Shown: piece by piece, positions 19,894 through 29,967 of the stretch
Position numbering within the stretch: position 1 is the stretch's first letter
Layout: every line of letters starts with the position of its first letter
Source: Bradyrhizobium sp. sBnM-33
GTDB taxonomy: Bacteria; Pseudomonadota; Alphaproteobacteria; Rhizobiales; Xanthobacteraceae
Direction of reading: 5' to 3'
Length of the DNA stretch: 64,000 nucleotides
Assembly (NCBI RefSeq): GCF_032917945.1
Contig: NZ_CP136624.1
Coordinates: 5,208,001 to 5,272,000, forward strand
Program-made: the position numbers and the translations under genes
Notes under the pieces: generated by a model
What the model was told of the DNA's origin: nothing
What the model saw: only the letters and a program-made list of their open reading frames with translations
Databases searched by the model: none

Positions 19894-21624
19894 ATGATTG
19901 TCCGAGAACGTTTTCGCGGTCTTTTCCAGAAGTACCTGCTCGTACTGTTTATGGCCGTCGCGATTCCGCTCGCGATCAACGGTATTGTCGAAGCTTGGTT
20001 CGGCTATCGCGACCAGCGAGCAAGGCTTGATCAGTTGCTTGGCGTTCAAGCAGCATCTGCCGCAGCCGAAATTCATGACTTCATTTACGGTATCACAAAC
20101 CAGCTCGGCTGGTTGGTCCAAGTTCCCTGGAGCGACGAGCCCGACGAGCGGCGGCGGACCGAAGCGTTGCGCTTGTTTCGGCAGGCGCCTGCGATCGTCA
20201 GTCTCGCACTCCTCGACAACAGGGGCCTGGAGCGCCTCTATGTTTCACGGATCGGACTCAATCGAATTGAAAGCCGCACAGACCGATCTGCTGATCCCGC
20301 GGTAATTGGCGCCCGCTCGGCACAAGTCTGGTTCAGCGACGTAAGCTACCATCGAGGCTCCGAACCACACCTGACGGTTGCGGTTGTTGGTAATCGACCA
20401 TCGGTCGGCGTAGTTATCGCGGAAGTCAATCTCAAGCTGATTTGGGATGTGATTTCAGCGATAAAGGTGGGAAAGACCGGCTTCGCCTTCGTTTTGGACC
20501 GACCGGGTCGGCTCATTGCTCATCCCGACATCAGCCTCGTCCTCCGTGGGGCGGAAGAAGCAACCTCCAAGCCGTTCCGCACCATACGCGACGCAATCGG
20601 GCCCGCGGGGGCCGGCTTCGCGACAAGCCGAGATGTCCACGGCCATGAGGTTGCCGCCGTCGCGGCTCCCGTTGCGGGTCCCGATTGGACTGTAGTCGTC
20701 GAACAGCCGTTAGCTGAAGCCTACGCACCGATCTATGCAGTCTTGTGGCGAACCGTAGCGCTCCTCGCGGCGGGCACAATGTTCGCCGCGTTGCTTGCCT
20801 ACGCACTGGCGCACCGGATGACCGAACCAATAAGAGTTCTTGAGGAAGGGACTGAGAGGATCGGGGCTGGGTCTTTCGACCACCGCATTTCCATTGAAAC
20901 CGGCGACGAGTTTCAGCGTCTTGCAAACAGCTTTAACAACATGGCTGCCGAGTTGGCGCTCGCGCAGGAGCACCAGGAACGAATAGCGAAGCTCAAGCGA
21001 TTCCTCGCACCGCAGGTGGCCGACCTTGTCGATCGAGCGGGCGACGACAGTGTATTGGACGGGCGCCACGCAGAAGTCGTCGTTATATTTTGCGACTTGC
21101 GAGGCTTCACCGCATTTTCCGCAGCACTTGCGCCAGAGGAAGTCATGAGCGTGTTGTCAGAGTACTATGAGGTCCTTGGCAGAGCTATTACGCAATTTGC
21201 GGCGACACTCATCAGTTTCTCGGGAGATGGCCTTATGGTTCTCGTGAACGCACCCGTACCCGTTGAAGAACCGGCATTAAGGGCTGTCGATCTGGCTGTT
21301 GAGATGCAGAAGAGCGTGCAAGGACTAATCGCCGGCTGGCGATCGCGAGGCTACCAGGTTGGATTCGGGATTGGTCTTGCCAGTGGGGCGGCAACAGTTG
21401 GACGGATCGGGTACGCGGACCGGTTCGATTACACCGCCATCGGCAATGTGGTAAATCTCGCGGCCCGCCTATGCGCATCTGCCGCAGATCGGGAAATCCT
21501 GATAGACGCCGAAGTCGCCGAATGCGTTAGGGGCAAGCGGTCTCTAGTGGAACTTGGAGACCGCCAAATCAAGGGATTTGACGAGGCTATTCCGGTATTC
21601 GGAATTTCCTTCGATACACCATAG
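19894..21624 (+). CDS. Sensor adenylate/guanylate cyclase (Cache-HAMP-class III cyclase)
   Basis: A membrane cyclase of about 576 aa. TM1 is at about 12-32, a periplasmic dCache-like sensor at about 40-280, TM2 at about 285-307 (VALLAAGTMFAALLAYALAH), HAMP at about 308-360, and a class III nucleotidyl cyclase domain at about 385-565. Metal-binding Asp residues are in FCDLRGFTAF (near 401) and FSGDGLMV (near 442), and the transition-state Asn/Arg are in GNVVNLAARL (near 515). The position normally holding the base-selecting Lys reads Ser (ISFSGDG), so ATP versus GTP preference is uncertain. The frame is open to 19717, but the membrane anchor argues for the ATG at 19894. Lower GC than the flanks. 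Confidence 0.9.
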   Translation: MIVRERFRGLFQKYLLVLFMAVAIPLAINGIVEAWFGYRDQRARLDQLLGVQAASAAAEIHDFIYGITNQLGWLVQVPWSDEPDERRRTEALRLFRQAPAIVSLALLDNRGLERLYVSRIGLNRIESRTDRSADPAVIGARSAQVWFSDVSYHRGSEPHLTVAVVGNRPSVGVVIAEVNLKLIWDVISAIKVGKTGFAFVLDRPGRLIAHPDISLVLRGAEEATSKPFRTIRDAIGPAGAGFATSRDVHGHEVAAVAAPVAGPDWTVVVEQPLAEAYAPIYAVLWRTVALLAAGTMFAALLAYALAHRMTEPIRVLEEGTERIGAGSFDHRISIETGDEFQRLANSFNNMAAELALAQEHQERIAKLKRFLAPQVADLVDRAGDDSVLDGRHAEVVVIFCDLRGFTAFSAALAPEEVMSVLSEYYEVLGRAITQFAATLISFSGDGLMVLVNAPVPVEEPALRAVDLAVEMQKSVQGLIAGWRSRGYQVGFGIGLASGAATVGRIGYADRFDYTAIGNVVNLAARLCASAADREILIDAEVAECVRGKRSLVELGDRQIKGFDEAIPVFGISFDTP

Positions 21625-21727
21625 CCGATGGCAAACTGCGGCGGCTCGGGGAAATCCGTTCGCGACTAAGTCAGCGTCGCGGGATATGCTGGGATCAGCG
21701 GCCGACGGACAGCCGATTGGTGAAGGT

Positions 21728-22747
21728 ATGAAGAGCGCCAAGTTTAATACAAGAGTGTCCCGCAGACGCGTCAGTCGGCGAGACTTTCTTTCGTTGATGG
21801 CGGGCGCCGCCACTTGGACAACCTCGCTACATGCGCAAAAACTGGCGATGCCGGTCATTGGCTATCTTTGCGCGGAATCTCCGGAGCTATTTGCCAGTCG
21901 GCTCAAAGCTTTTCACCAAGGACTTGGCGAAGCCGGCTTTGTCGAAGGCCGTAATGTCGCCATCCACTATCAGTGGGCCGAAGGGCAATACGCACGATTG
22001 CCTGCCTTGGCTGCCAACTTGGTCGCCCGCAACGTCGACGTCGTCGTCGCGCCCGGCGGGGCGCCGGTTGCGCTCGCCGCGAAAGCCGCCGCCGCGAATA
22101 ATGCAATCGTCTTTGAGATGGGTGGCGACCCCGTTCAGTTAGGTGTCGTGGACAGCTTGCCGCGGCCGGGCGGCAATATCACGGGGGTTTCGAGCTTGAG
22201 CGTCGACGTGTCGCCGAAGCGGCTTGAGTTGATGCATGAACTACTGCCGACCGCAGCTAAATTGGCGGTGGTCGCCAACCCCACAAGTCCAACCGCCAAT
22301 TCACAATTGCAGAAGCTGCGCTCGGCCGCCGAAACCCTGGGAGTGCATCTGCAGGTGTTGAACGCAAGTGCTGAAAAGGAGTTCGAACCTATTTTCTCCA
22401 CCATAGCTCAGGAAGCGGGTGGGCTCGTCTTTACCTCGGACCCCTATTTCGCATTTCGTAGTAGACAGCTGGCCGAGCTCGCCATGAAATATCGCGTGCC
22501 CGCAATTACCCAATCCCGAGACTTCCCTACCGCAGGCGGCTTGATGAGCTATGGGGGAGACTTTGCGCAATCGCATCGGCGCGCGGGCATGTATGTCGGG
22601 CGGATCCTCAAAGGCGAGAAGCCCTCTGATCTTCCGGTCCAGCTTGTCACCAAGGTGGAGTTCATCATCAACATGAGAGCCGCCAAGTTACTTGGACGCG
22701 AGTTTTCGCCTTCACTCGTCAGCGGCGCTGATGAGGTAATTGAGTAA
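21728..22747 (+). CDS. ABC transporter substrate-binding protein (ABC_sub_bind/COG2984 type)
   Basis: A 339-aa periplasmic binding protein. The N-terminus SRRRVSRRDFLSLMAGAA carries a twin-arginine motif followed by a hydrophobic core and cleavage near LHAQK. The body has the family pattern: IGYLCAESPELFASRLKAFHQGLGEAGFVEGRN, IHYQWAEGQYARLPALAANLV, DVVVAPGGAPVALAAKAA, and ITGVSSL. No ATPase or permease gene is adjacent, so it is an orphan receptor. It starts about 100 bp after the cyclase stop in the same lower-GC segment; a sensory pairing with the cyclase is possible but only inferred. ATG 21728 is preceded by TGAAGG. Confidence 0.88.
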   Translation: MKSAKFNTRVSRRRVSRRDFLSLMAGAATWTTSLHAQKLAMPVIGYLCAESPELFASRLKAFHQGLGEAGFVEGRNVAIHYQWAEGQYARLPALAANLVARNVDVVVAPGGAPVALAAKAAAANNAIVFEMGGDPVQLGVVDSLPRPGGNITGVSSLSVDVSPKRLELMHELLPTAAKLAVVANPTSPTANSQLQKLRSAAETLGVHLQVLNASAEKEFEPIFSTIAQEAGGLVFTSDPYFAFRSRQLAELAMKYRVPAITQSRDFPTAGGLMSYGGDFAQSHRRAGMYVGRILKGEKPSDLPVQLVTKVEFIINMRAAKLLGREFSPSLVSGADEVIE

Positions 22748-22867
22748 GAGATCTATTCGGCCGCTTCGCGGACTGCCAACGAGTTCTCGCAGTCGGCCTT
22801 CCATCCACGCAAATTCTGATGGGACGGCTGGTGCCGAGCGGCTCGTAGGATCCCTTCTGATTAGCGC

Positions 22868-23344
22868 TCATCCCCGCCCGCGATAGGGCGCGACGTCCTG
22901 GTCGGGCACCCATACATCCTTCGGCAATTTGCCGGTCTGCCAGAACACGTCGATCGGGATGCCGCCGCGCGGATACCAGTAGCCGCCAATGCGAAGCCAC
23001 TTCGGTTTGATTTCGGCCGCAATGCGCTTGCCGATCATCACGGTGCAATCCTCATGGAAGGCGCCGTGGTTGCGGAAACTCGCGACATAGAGTTTCAGCG
23101 ATTTGGATTCCAGCAGCCATTGCCCCGGTACATAGTCGATCACGAGATGCGCAAAATCCGGCTGGCCCGTTACCGGGCAGATCGAGGTGAATTCCGGTGC
23201 GGTGAAGCGAACCAGATAATTGGCGCCCGTTTGCGGATTGGGCACGCGGTCGAGTTGCGCCTTTTCAGGGCTGTCCGGCCATTCCACGGCGCGGCCGAGC
23301 TGCAATGATTTCTGTGATGATTTGTTCAATGATTTCTTGGCCAT
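22868..23344 (-). CDS. queF: NADPH-dependent 7-cyano-7-deazaguanine reductase QueF
   Basis: Reduces preQ0 to preQ1 in queuosine biosynthesis. About 158 aa, the unimodular short QueF type. Catalytic Cys lies in [19 protein letters not shown], the QueF motif follows as [22 protein letters not shown], and [24 protein letters not shown] matches the C-terminal family block. The ATG at 23344 ([13 protein letters not shown]) is preferred over the one 36 nt upstream. It is monocistronic, and no preQ1 riboswitch is visible upstream. Confidence 0.96.
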   Translation of the reverse strand: MAKKSLNKSSQKSLQLGRAVEWPDSPEKAQLDRVPNPQTGANYLVRFTAPEFTSICPVTGQPDFAHLVIDYVPGQWLLESKSLKLYVASFRNHGAFHEDCTVMIGKRIAAEIKPKWLRIGGYWYPRGGIPIDVFWQTGKLPKDVWVPDQDVAPYRGRG

Positions 23345-23669
23345 TATGAGCGTCCTTTGCGAGCGCTGACATGGCCGCAACAGCGCCGTGTCGTCAACCC
23401 GTCAGGACTTCCGTTCCCGGAACGGACGTCCTTCCAGTGATTTTTGACTCGCTTCTTTCACGCGAACCGGTGTCCTCCCCCGGCTCAAGTCCGAGGGCAC
23501 GCTTTGCTCGAAAACGCCAATAGTCTGGTTGGCGGCGTGGCGGAAGCTCAATGCTCGGCAACTGCCAAGCCCGAACCAATGAGTTCAAAAGGAATTCGAG
23601 AGTCAAACAATGCCCGATCATGCATATTGGCGTTGATGCGGTCTAAAATAGGATAAAATAGCCAATGCA
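23345..23669. other. Intergenic region without a supportable gene
   Basis: Between queF and the methyltransferase gene. Short open frames are present on both strands, but none has coding character or a ribosome-binding site. A CGGGTTGAC/CGGAACG-rich stretch near 23400 and an AT-rich 3' part (TAAAATAGGATAAAATAG near 23645) are the only notable features. Confidence 0.5.
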
Positions 23670-24398
23670 CTAGCGACTTGAGGATACGATAAGCATCATG
23701 GGCCTCTCAATTTCTTCCTCCAAATCCGGATTTTCTCTGATTTGCTCCAACGATGGCGCGAACTCTTCAACGGCCTTGATTGTGAATCCAGCGCGGATCA
23801 GTGCATTGAGCGTCGTGCCGATGGTCCTGTGATACTTTACCACTCCCTTCACAAACCAGTCTGTCTGGCGCTCACCTTCGATGGCGTAGCGATTCACCGG
23901 CCAGGTCTTGCGGCCGTCCTCATCCTCCATCCAGTGCGGATGAGTGGCGGCCATAAAGATTGGGTGCTCGATAGTGAAAACGAACTCGGCGCCAGGCACG
24001 AGTGACCGGTGAACCATGGAAACGAGCCGGTCGAAATCGCGGATATAGTGTAACGTCAAGACACTATAGGCGAGATCGAAGGCTGCCTCAGGTAAACTAA
24101 ATGTTTCGAGATCCGCAATTCGATACGTGATTGCGGCATCGCTCGTATCGGCTTTTGCACGCGAGATCATATTCTCTGACAAGTCCAGCCCGAGAACCGA
24201 TATTGCACCTCGTTCGCGCATCCAGCGCGAAGCCCAGCCGAAGCCGCAGCCAAGGTCGACGACCCGCTTGCCAGCGATGCTAGGAAGCAGAGCACGTATC
24301 GCCGGCCATTCGGGAGCGCCGTGGAGGCCCTTAACTTGCCTGGGAAGCTGGCTATAGCCAAAGAAGAAGTCCGGATTATCGTAGATATTCTGTGCCAT
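23670..24398 (-). CDS. Class I SAM-dependent methyltransferase
   Basis: A 242-aa Rossmann-fold methyltransferase. Motif I is VVDLGCGFGWASRWMRERGA (SAM glycine loop), followed by the acidic VLGLDLSENMI and motif IV-like FDLAYSVLTLHYIRD. The substrate is unknown. ATG 24398 (MAQNIYDNPDFFFGYSQLPRQ) matches the usual family start; the frame continues upstream without homology. GC is lower than in core genes, so it may be horizontally acquired. Confidence 0.9.
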   Translation of the reverse strand: MAQNIYDNPDFFFGYSQLPRQVKGLHGAPEWPAIRALLPSIAGKRVVDLGCGFGWASRWMRERGAISVLGLDLSENMISRAKADTSDAAITYRIADLETFSLPEAAFDLAYSVLTLHYIRDFDRLVSMVHRSLVPGAEFVFTIEHPIFMAATHPHWMEDEDGRKTWPVNRYAIEGERQTDWFVKGVVKYHRTIGTTLNALIRAGFTIKAVEEFAPSLEQIRENPDLEEEIERPMMLIVSSSR

Positions 24399-24579
24399 AT
24401 GTACTCCATCGAGCGTGATCAGATCAGGCACAGGCTGTATTATCTCCGGCGAGAACACGCCTGCGAAGATCGACCGAAAGAGATGTCGCCGTGCCCGCCG
24501 GCCTCCTTCGCCAGCACGCAGCTTGAATTAGAACCGGCCTGATTTGGGACCCAAACGACTCAATCTCGTCGGGACCGGC

Positions 24580-24954
24580 TCAGCGCGAGGAGGGGTCCTC
24601 GAGAAACCGCACTAGCGCCTGCCGCTCGGCCGAGTCCTCGATCCCGCGCATCGACATCCATAATCCCGGAAACATTGCGGCGGGATCGGCGAGGAAGGTG
24701 TCCAGGCGCGTTGCGTCCCAGCGCAATCCCTCGTCGCGGGCCTTGCGCAGCACCGGCGAGTAATCGAAATCGGTATCGCCCGCCACTATGCGGCCGATCA
24801 GCCCAGAAAGGTTGGGACCAGGCAGGCTGCGCTCGGCGCGATCGAGGCTGTGGCAGGCGCGGCAGGGTGCAAACGCCCGCGCGCCGTCTTCTTCCGCAAG
24901 GGCGGGAGCGGGCAGGGAAAGCAACAACAGCAACAGGACGGCGAATAACTTCAC
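24580..24954 (-). CDS. c-type cytochrome, small, periplasmic
   Basis: A 124-aa class I-like cytochrome c. A signal peptide (MKLFAVLLLLLLSLPAPALA) is followed by the haem attachment motif CRACH within RAFAPCRACHSLDRAE. A distal Met ligand is likely in FPGLWMSMRGIED. It is the second gene of a two-gene unit: its start overlaps the stop of the beta-propeller gene by 4 nt (ATGA-type), so the two are translationally coupled. The electron partner is unknown. Confidence 0.9.
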   Translation of the reverse strand: MKLFAVLLLLLLSLPAPALAEEDGARAFAPCRACHSLDRAERSLPGPNLSGLIGRIVAGDTDFDYSPVLRKARDEGLRWDATRLDTFLADPAAMFPGLWMSMRGIEDSAERQALVRFLEDPSSR

Positions 24955-25937
24955 GCGACCGTCTGTATCACGACCAGGCGGTCATTGCCGGACTCGCCGC
25001 CCCAGGTTTCGCCGGGCCGGCCGTCGAGCTGGCGCACATTCGCGCCCGGTTTATCGCTGGGGAATGCGTTGAATTTCTCCGTCACTGGATCGAAGCGCAC
25101 GATCGCGTTGGCACCGAAGTCGGTGAGCCAGACCTTGTCCTTGTCGTCGACATAAACCGCATAGGCCCGCGGGTTGCTGCCCGGCAATTTCCACGCTTTC
25201 CAGGAGCCATCGGCGGGATTGTGCACCGATACTTGGCCGCTGTTCCATTCGCTGACCCAGATCCGCCCCTTCGAATCCGACCATACGCGCCGCGCACCCT
25301 GGTTCGGCGTCGGCGGCTCGACCACAGTCGCGTTGCCGGTGGTCGGATCAATCTTGGCGATGTGGCTGCCGGCCAGCGAGGCGTACCAGACGTCGCCCTT
25401 CGGCGTGACGGTCATGCCGTAGGTGCCGCGGCCGCGCGGCGATTTGAACACCGTCATATCGCCCGATTTCGGATCGAGCCGGCCGTAGATGCCGGACTGG
25501 CCGGTGAACCAATAGATGCCGCTCTTGTCGAAAACGCCGGTGTTGAGGTTGGCGTATGCCTCCTTTTCAGGCAGGCGGAACAGCGTCACCTTGTGATCGC
25601 CGGGATCGACGCGCGCGATCGCGTTCTGTCCGCCCTCGGTGATCCATGGCGCGCCGTCCGGCCCAATGATAACGCCATGGGGCGCAGCGCCCTTGCCGAG
25701 ATCGACCAGCTTGTAGGAGCCGTCGCGTGGATCGAGACGCCCGAGCGTGCCGTTGCGCTGCCCGCAGAACCAGATCGTGCCATCGGGGGCAGGCGTCGTG
25801 TCGCGCGAACCCATGCCTGACTTGACCGGATAATATTTGACGCGGAACGGACCTTCCTGGGCGCTCGCATGGCGCAGGAGCGCGGGCGCGGCAAGGAATC
25901 CGGCAGCGGCGGTTCCAAGAAACTGGCGGCGATTCAT
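24951..25937 (-). CDS. Exported seven-bladed beta-propeller, virginiamycin B lyase-like
   Basis: A 328-aa protein with a twin-arginine signal (MNRRQFLGTAAAGFLAAPALL). The body consists of repeated propeller blades with the pattern 'D..G.iWf...G.iGrlDP..G', as in TIWFCGQRNGTLGRLDPRDG, IYWFTGQSGIYGRLDPKSG and WLTDFGANAIVRFDPVT, typical of the Vgb/streptogramin-lyase family. Antibiotic lyase activity should not be assumed, because most homologues are uncharacterised periplasmic propellers. Overlap with the downstream cytochrome c gene suggests a redox partner role. The start at 25937 is set by the Tat motif. Confidence 0.88.
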   Translation of the reverse strand: MNRRQFLGTAAAGFLAAPALLRHASAQEGPFRVKYYPVKSGMGSRDTTPAPDGTIWFCGQRNGTLGRLDPRDGSYKLVDLGKGAAPHGVIIGPDGAPWITEGGQNAIARVDPGDHKVTLFRLPEKEAYANLNTGVFDKSGIYWFTGQSGIYGRLDPKSGDMTVFKSPRGRGTYGMTVTPKGDVWYASLAGSHIAKIDPTTGNATVVEPPTPNQGARRVWSDSKGRIWVSEWNSGQVSVHNPADGSWKAWKLPGSNPRAYAVYVDDKDKVWLTDFGANAIVRFDPVTEKFNAFPSDKPGANVRQLDGRPGETWGGESGNDRLVVIQTVA

Positions 25938-26112
25938 TGCGTTACCTCGGCTTGTGAACGTGAAGGTTTGGACGCCGATAACAACCCTCGAGCAGTTTAC
26001 CCTGACCGGGCGGTGCCGTCCGGAAACGGCCATTCCTCAAGCGTTCACATTTGCTTGCTCCCCGTGTAAGACCGCCCCCGAAACCGGACCACCCATTCCC
26101 AGGAAAGTTTAA

Positions 26113-27399
<1,287 letters not shown>

Positions 27400-27439
27400 G
27401 GCATCGGCGCATCCAGATAGAACGGAACACAAGGGGACG

Positions 27440-28582
27440 ATGGCGATGAGTGACGGCAAGAGCGGGCTTCAACTGCGTTCGCTGCTCAAGAAGAGCGGCG
27501 AACTCGAACTGTCGCTGGTCGATGTCCCAACGCCCGAGCCGGCCGACGACGAAGTCGTGGTCCGTGTCGAGGCGACCCCGATCAATCCGTCCGACCTCGG
27601 GCTGCTGATCGGTCCCGCCGACATGTCGACGGCAAAGGAGTCCGGCACCAAGGAAGCGCCCGTGGTCACGGCGAAGATGCCGGAAGCCGCGATGCGGATG
27701 ATGGCGGCGCGGCTCGACCAGTCGCTCCCCGTCGGCAATGAAGGTGCCGGCGTGGTGATCGGGACCGGATCGTCGGACGCCGCGAAAGCGCTGATGGGCA
27801 AGGCGGTCTCGATGATCGGCGGCGCGATGTATACGCAGTATCGCACCATCAAGGTCAGGGACGTCATGGAGCTGCCCCCCGGCACAACGCCGGCCGACGG
27901 TGCATCATGGTTCGTCAATCCCTTGACCGCGCTTGGGATGACCGAGACGATGCGGCGCGAGAACCACAAGGCGCTGGTGCACACCGCGGCCGCCTCCAAT
28001 CTCGGGCAGATGCTCAACAAGATCTGCATCAAGGACGGCATCGGCCTCGTCAATATCGTGCGCAGCAAGGAGCAGGCCGACATCCTGCACAAGATCGGCG
28101 CCAAATATGTCGTCGATTCCACGTCAGACACATTCATGGACGACCTGACCAACGCGCTGGTGGAAACCGGTGCCACCATTGCATTCGACGCCATCGGCGG
28201 CGGCAAGCTGGCAAGCCAGATCCTCACCTGCATGGAAATCGCGGCCAACAAGACCGCCAAGGAATACAGCCGCTACGGCTCGAACGTGTACAAGCAGGTC
28301 TATATCTATGGCAGCCTCGATAACCGTCCGACCGAGTTGAGCCGCACCTTCGGCCTGACCTGGGGCGTTGGCGGCTGGCTCCTGACGCCGTTCCTGCAGA
28401 AGATCGGCCCCGCCGAAATCGGCCGCTTACGCCAGCGCGTGGCCTCCGAGCTCAAGACCACCTTTGCCAGCCACTACACGCAGGTGGTATCGCTGCAGGA
28501 GGCACTGCAGCTTTCCAACATCGCCGTCTACAACAAGCGCTCAACCGGCGAGAAATTCCTGATCAATCCGAACAAGGGATGA
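27440..28582 (+). CDS. Medium-chain dehydrogenase/reductase (quinone/alcohol reductase-like)
   Basis: A 380-aa MDR-superfamily oxidoreductase. The N-terminal GroES-like half has ELSLVDVPTPEPADDEVVVRVEATPINPSDLGL and the NEGAGVVIGTG motif. The C-terminal Rossmann half has TAAASNLGQML in place of the classic GxGxxG, and IGAKYVVDST. Zinc-binding cysteines are absent, so a quinone- or enoyl-reductase type chemistry is more likely than zinc alcohol dehydrogenase. It probably shares a transcript with eno and is followed by a clear terminator. A second ATG at 27446 is possible. Confidence 0.85.
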   Translation: MAMSDGKSGLQLRSLLKKSGELELSLVDVPTPEPADDEVVVRVEATPINPSDLGLLIGPADMSTAKESGTKEAPVVTAKMPEAAMRMMAARLDQSLPVGNEGAGVVIGTGSSDAAKALMGKAVSMIGGAMYTQYRTIKVRDVMELPPGTTPADGASWFVNPLTALGMTETMRRENHKALVHTAAASNLGQMLNKICIKDGIGLVNIVRSKEQADILHKIGAKYVVDSTSDTFMDDLTNALVETGATIAFDAIGGGKLASQILTCMEIAANKTAKEYSRYGSNVYKQVYIYGSLDNRPTELSRTFGLTWGVGGWLLTPFLQKIGPAEIGRLRQRVASELKTTFASHYTQVVSLQEALQLSNIAVYNKRSTGEKFLINPNKG

Positions 28583-28603
28583 GCGCGCGCTTCTACCGCC
28601 GCG

Positions 28604-28633
28604 AACAGGCTGCCTTTCAGGCGGCCTGTTTTT
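28604..28633 (+). terminator. Rho-independent terminator after the MDR gene
   Basis: The stem AACAGGC-T-GCC / GGC-G-GCCTGTT (one T-G pair) has a 5-nt loop and is followed by TTT. It lies 22 bp after the stop codon at 28582 and closes the eno-MDR unit. Confidence 0.85.
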
Positions 28634-28732
28634 GTATGCCGAGGCAGCTGTAAAGATAAGTTGATGCACTTGCATCTTTCTGCTGATCTGGCGTAAGGAA
28701 GCGCTGGCGTTTTTGCTTCAAAAGGGAATCCA

Positions 28733-29287
28733 ATGGCCACCCATACCATCGTCACGATCGTCGGCTCTCTCCGCAAGGAGAGCTTTTCGCTCAAGGTCGC
28801 CAATGCGCTCGCCAAGCTGGCGCCGGCTTCGCTCAAGCTCGATGTGACCACGTTGCATGACATTTCCTTCTTCAACCAGGATTTGGAAGCAGCACCGCCG
28901 GCTGACTGGCTGGCGTTTCGCGAAAAGCTGCAGAAGTCGAACGGCGTGCTGTTCGTGACGCCCGAATATAATCGCTCGATTCCCGGTGTCCTGAAGAACG
29001 CGATCGACGTCGGCTCGCGTCCCTACGGCAAGAGCTCGTTCCTTGGCAAACCGACCGGCATCGTCAGCAACTCGCCCGGCGCGCTCGGCGGCGTCAGCGC
29101 AGCCAAGCATTTGCAGAACATCCTGCCGGGTATCTCCGGTCCGATCCTCGGACAGCCCGAAATTTACCTCAACGCCGTTGGTGACGCCTTTAACGAGCAG
29201 GGCGAGCTCGTGAAGGAAGCGGTGCAGAAGGTGCTGCAGCAATATATCGACGCGTTTGCGGCTTTCATCGAGAGGCAGAACAGGTAA
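28733..29287 (+). CDS. NADPH-dependent FMN reductase family protein
   Basis: A 184-aa flavodoxin-fold oxidoreductase of the ChrR/FMN_red type, likely reducing quinones, azo compounds or chromate with NAD(P)H. Key segments: IVGSLRKESFSLKVANAL (FMN phosphate loop), LFVTPEYNRSIPGVLKNAIDVGSR (signature of the family) and SNSPGALGGVSAAKHLQ. The length fits. It lies between a terminator and a palindromic repeat, so it is probably monocistronic. Confidence 0.92.
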   Translation: MATHTIVTIVGSLRKESFSLKVANALAKLAPASLKLDVTTLHDISFFNQDLEAAPPADWLAFREKLQKSNGVLFVTPEYNRSIPGVLKNAIDVGSRPYGKSSFLGKPTGIVSNSPGALGGVSAAKHLQNILPGISGPILGQPEIYLNAVGDAFNEQGELVKEAVQKVLQQYIDAFAAFIERQNR

Positions 29288-29300
29288 CCGCTCTCTCCCC

Positions 29301-29386
29301 GTCATTGCGAGCGAAGCGAAGCAATCCATAGCCGGGCATAACGGATGGCTGGATTGCTTCGTCGCTTTCGCTCCTCGCAATGACGG
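29301..29386. repeat. Palindromic repeat, 'GTCATTGCGAGCG' family, copy 1
   Basis: The element starts GTCATTGCGAGCGAAGCGAAGC and ends with the complementary TCGCTCCTCGCAATGAC, with an inner AATCCA / TGGATT pair. Three further copies in the window are at 34173-34255, 37147-37231 and 57607-57690. All copies sit in spaces between genes. Confidence 0.85.
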
Positions 29387-29447
29387 CGGCGACATTCGTG
29401 CCCATCGCCTTAGCATTCCATTAACCGGACCGTCGCATCTTGACGGC

Positions 29448-29765
29448 ATGGTCTCCCGCACCCGATTGAAATCGATCCTGACCGGACTCGCCCTCTATAC
29501 GGTGGCGGCGATGATGGTCGGCTATTTCGGCGTCAATGCTTATACCGGCAAATACGGCTTGAACGCGCGCCAGGAGCTTGATCAGGAAATCATTGCCCTG
29601 ACTTCGGAACTGGCGCGGCTGAAGCGGGAGCGGGCAGAGGGCGAGCAGCGGGTATCGCTGCTGCGCTCCGACCGGGTCGACCCAGACATGCTGGATGAGC
29701 GCGCGCGCTTCCAGCTCGACTACGCCAATCCGCGCGATCTGATCCGGATCGTCAAGCCAAATTAA
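29448..29765 (+). CDS. ftsB: FtsB-like septum formation initiator
   Basis: A 105-aa bitopic protein of the FtsB/DivIC family, a divisome subcomplex component with FtsL and FtsQ. One TM helix (about 10-30, SILTGLALYTVAAMMVGYFG) is followed by a coiled coil (about 43-75, ELDQEIIALTSELARLKRERAEGEQRV) and the family end DPDMLDERARFQLDYANPRD. The start at 29448 is chosen because the open frame upstream runs through the palindromic repeat. The position just before pdhA is conserved in relatives. Confidence 0.92.
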   Translation: MVSRTRLKSILTGLALYTVAAMMVGYFGVNAYTGKYGLNARQELDQEIIALTSELARLKRERAEGEQRVSLLRSDRVDPDMLDERARFQLDYANPRDLIRIVKPN

Positions 29766-29967
29766 GCGCACGGACAGTCCGACAACCGGCGGCTGCTTTT
29801 TATGCAGCGTGCGCAAATTTCAAAAAATCGCGAAATCAATTTCGAAAATGTCGCAGCCCACATTGCACTGCGGCATAGCAATATTTTCTCCAGCGCACGC
29901 AATCCTTTCACGGCGGTTTGAGTTGGGATAGAGAGGGCTATCCGTCTCTCTTTCACCCGGAATTGCC

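Noticed and set aside
23444..23656. 70-codon plus-strand ORF between queF and the methyltransferase
   Set aside because: No ribosome-binding site, no domain, composition unlike neighbouring genes.
24951..25937. Resistance gene for streptogramin (virginiamycin B lyase)
   Set aside because: Family resemblance only; Tat export and coupling to a cytochrome c argue for another role.
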